Shown: piece after piece, positions 10,173-11,225 of the stretch | How the letters are laid out: each line of letters opens with the position of its first letter | Position numbering within the stretch: position 1 is the stretch's first letter | Made by a program: the position numbers and the translations under genes | Notes under the pieces: generated by a model | The model's database searches: none | What the model was told of the DNA's origin: nothing | The model's input: only the letters and a program-made list of their open reading frames with translations | Assembly (NCBI GenBank): GCA_002400365.1 | Contig: DHFK01000161.1 | Coordinates: forward strand, 44,787-56,011 | Length of the DNA stretch: 11,225 bases | Reading direction: 5' to 3' | Origin: Anaerolineales bacterium UBA4826 | GTDB taxonomy: Bacteria > Chloroflexota > Anaerolineae > UBA4142

Positions 10173-11225
10173 TCAAATCGCTGGCGCGCGGAAATTTCGC
10201 AGCCGCAACGAGTTGGTCACGACGAACACCGACGAGAACGCCATCGCCGCCGCGGCGATGATCGGGTTCAGCAGCCAGCCCAAGAATGGATACAGCGCGC
10301 CCGCCGCAATCGGAATGCCCGCGACGTTGTAGAAGAATGCCCAAAAGAGATTGCCCTTGATTGTGCGAATCGTCCGTTTCGACAACGCGATCGCGGTGAC
10401 GACGCCACGCAAATCGCCGGAGATCAGCGTGATCTCCGCGGCTTGCATCGCGACGTCTGTGCCGGTGCCAATCGCGATGCCGATGTCCGCTTGCGCGAGC
10501 GCGGGCGCGTCGTTGATGCCATCGCCGACCATGGCAACGACGTGCTTTTGTCCCTGCAATTCCTTGACCTTGTCCGCCTTTTGCCCCGGCAAGACTTCGG
10601 CAAAGTAATGATCAATGCCCACCTGCTTGGCGATGGCTGCCGCCGTGCGCGGATTGTCGCCGGTCAGCATATAGACTTGCAATCCCAGTTTTCTCAACTC
10701 GGCGACCGCTGCCTTGGAGTTCGGCTTGAGTGTGTCCGCGACCGCGAGCAAGCCCGCGGCTTGACCATCAATCGCGGCGAACATCGCGGTCTTGCCTTCG
10801 TCCGCCAGCGTACGTGCTTGCGCCTCCAAGCCATCGAGTGCGATCTTTTCGTCGCCGAGCAATTTCGCGTTGCCGACCAAAACCGCATGCCCGTCCACCC
10901 GCGCGCGCACGCCGTGCCCCGCGACCGCGCCGAATTCCGATGGCGCGCTCAGCGTCAGCCCCGCGTCTTGCGCGTGCTTGACGATGGCTTGACCGAGGGG
11001 ATGCTCACTGCTCTTCTCAGCGGATGCAACCAATCGCAGAATTTCAGATTTATGATTTATGATTTCAGATTTCTTTTCCAATCCTAAATCTGAAATCTGA
11101 AATCTGAAATCTGAAATCACATCGGTGACCGCCGGCGCGCCTTGCGTCAGCGTTCCCGTCTTGTCCAGAATGATCGCCGTCACCTTGTGCGCGGTTTCGA
11201 GCGCGCCGCCGCTGCGAATCAGCAC
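10173..11225 (-). CDS. copA: Cu+-exporting P1B-type ATPase CopA, C-terminal part (cut by window edge)
   Basis: The last 350 residues of a copper-translocating P-type ATPase; the N-terminal metal-binding domains and first six helices lie beyond 11225. Seen, in order: the phosphorylation site DKTGTLTQG (Asp codon 11163-11165); the nucleotide-binding signature SSEHPLGQAIV with its HP pair; TGDNPRTAAAIAKQVGI; VGDGINDAPALAQADIGIA (hinge); and two C-terminal helices with YN in AFFYNVAGIPIAAG and M-x2-S in AMAFSSVFVVTNSLRL. These are the ligands that define Cu+ (P1B-1) pumps. It exports cytoplasmic copper. The loop between the phosphorylation site and SSEHPLG carries an in-frame heptamer-repeat insertion, encoding the SDFRFQISDLG...INHKSEI stretch. 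The visible first Met is internal and not the start. The nearby YHS gene supports a metal-homeostasis cluster. Confidence 0.95.
   Translation of the reverse strand: MLIRSGGALETAHKVTAIILDKTGTLTQGAPAVTDVISDFRFQISDLGLEKKSEIINHKSEILRLVASAEKSSEHPLGQAIVKHAQDAGLTLSAPSEFGAVAGHGVRARVDGHAVLVGNAKLLGDEKIALDGLEAQARTLADEGKTAMFAAIDGQAAGLLAVADTLKPNSKAAVAELRKLGLQVYMLTGDNPRTAAAIAKQVGIDHYFAEVLPGQKADKVKELQGQKHVVAMVGDGINDAPALAQADIGIAIGTGTDVAMQAAEITLISGDLRGVVTAIALSKRTIRTIKGNLFWAFFYNVAGIPIAAGALYPFLGWLLNPIIAAAAMAFSSVFVVTNSLRLRNFRAPAI
11040..11118. repeat. Inverted heptamer-array element inserted in frame in copA
   Basis: Five heptamers on the left (AATTTCA, GATTTAT, GATTTAT, GATTTCA, GATTTCT; 11040-11074) face five on the right (CTAAATC, then four perfect TGAAATC; 84-118 within 11084-11118) across a 9-nt centre. 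About 28 of 35 positions pair. It replaces the short loop found in other CopA proteins between VTDV and the LRLVASAEKSSEHPLG segment. In the copA frame, a perfect left arm would place a TGA at 11058-11060; those bases read ATA instead. The other arm has no stop in any frame. The AT-rich composition differs sharply from the flanking GC-rich coding sequence, supporting insertion. Confidence 0.85.

Noticed and set aside
11040..11118. copA as a pseudogene broken by the repeat
   Set aside because: The frame stays open across the element and all downstream motifs are intact.

Overview
The window is a moderately GC-rich bacterial chromosomal segment with densely packed genes. It looks like environmental Chloroflexota (Anaerolineae-like). 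That is an inference from three things: long secreted beta-helix/FG-GAP proteins ending in a short YLP-x3-R-type tail, many short-period repeat arrays, and the style of the tgt and ferredoxin reductase genes. No rRNA, tRNA, CRISPR array or transposase was recognised.

Left part (1-3486, + strand): tgt (queuine tRNA-ribosyltransferase), a Uma2-family PD-(D/E)XK protein with its own sigma70-like promoter overlapping the end of tgt, and an FprA-type NADPH-ferredoxin reductase. A 12-bp perfect hairpin at 3490-3522 separates fprA from the convergent genes that follow.

Middle part (3530-8590, - strand): a tightly packed set, read right to left. It starts with a small antibiotic-biosynthesis-monooxygenase-like protein, which overlaps the next start by 8 nt. 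Then come an 848-residue secreted beta-helix plus FG-GAP protein, a 614-residue secreted beta-helix paralogue, and a short, apparently N-truncated phospholipase D-like (HKD) gene overlapping it by 4 nt. The two beta-helix proteins arose by duplication: their N-terminal halves align almost without gaps in DNA, and both end their helix domain with the same SPAIDAG...IGADEF module.

Right part (8722-11225, - strand): a likely metal-handling group, read right to left. It contains the C-terminal part of a CopA-type Cu+ P1B-ATPase cut by the window edge, a small two-helix membrane protein, a METTL7-like SAM methyltransferase and a YHS-domain metal-binding protein followed by a good intrinsic terminator.

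The most unusual signal is a set of hairpin-forming elements built from tandem 7-mers or 8-mers followed by their reverse complement. One lies in frame inside tgt (8-mers, 485-557), one in frame inside copA (7-mers, 11040-11118) and one between the YHS and methyltransferase genes (7-mers, 9051-9167). A weaker relative precedes tgt. In both coding copies, the single repeat unit whose TGA would fall in frame has a non-stop triplet instead (AGA in tgt, ATA in copA). Other palindromic repeats are a CTTGCGAAGG family, a REP-like element with a TTCGACAAGCTCAGG core and a short 9-mer array.
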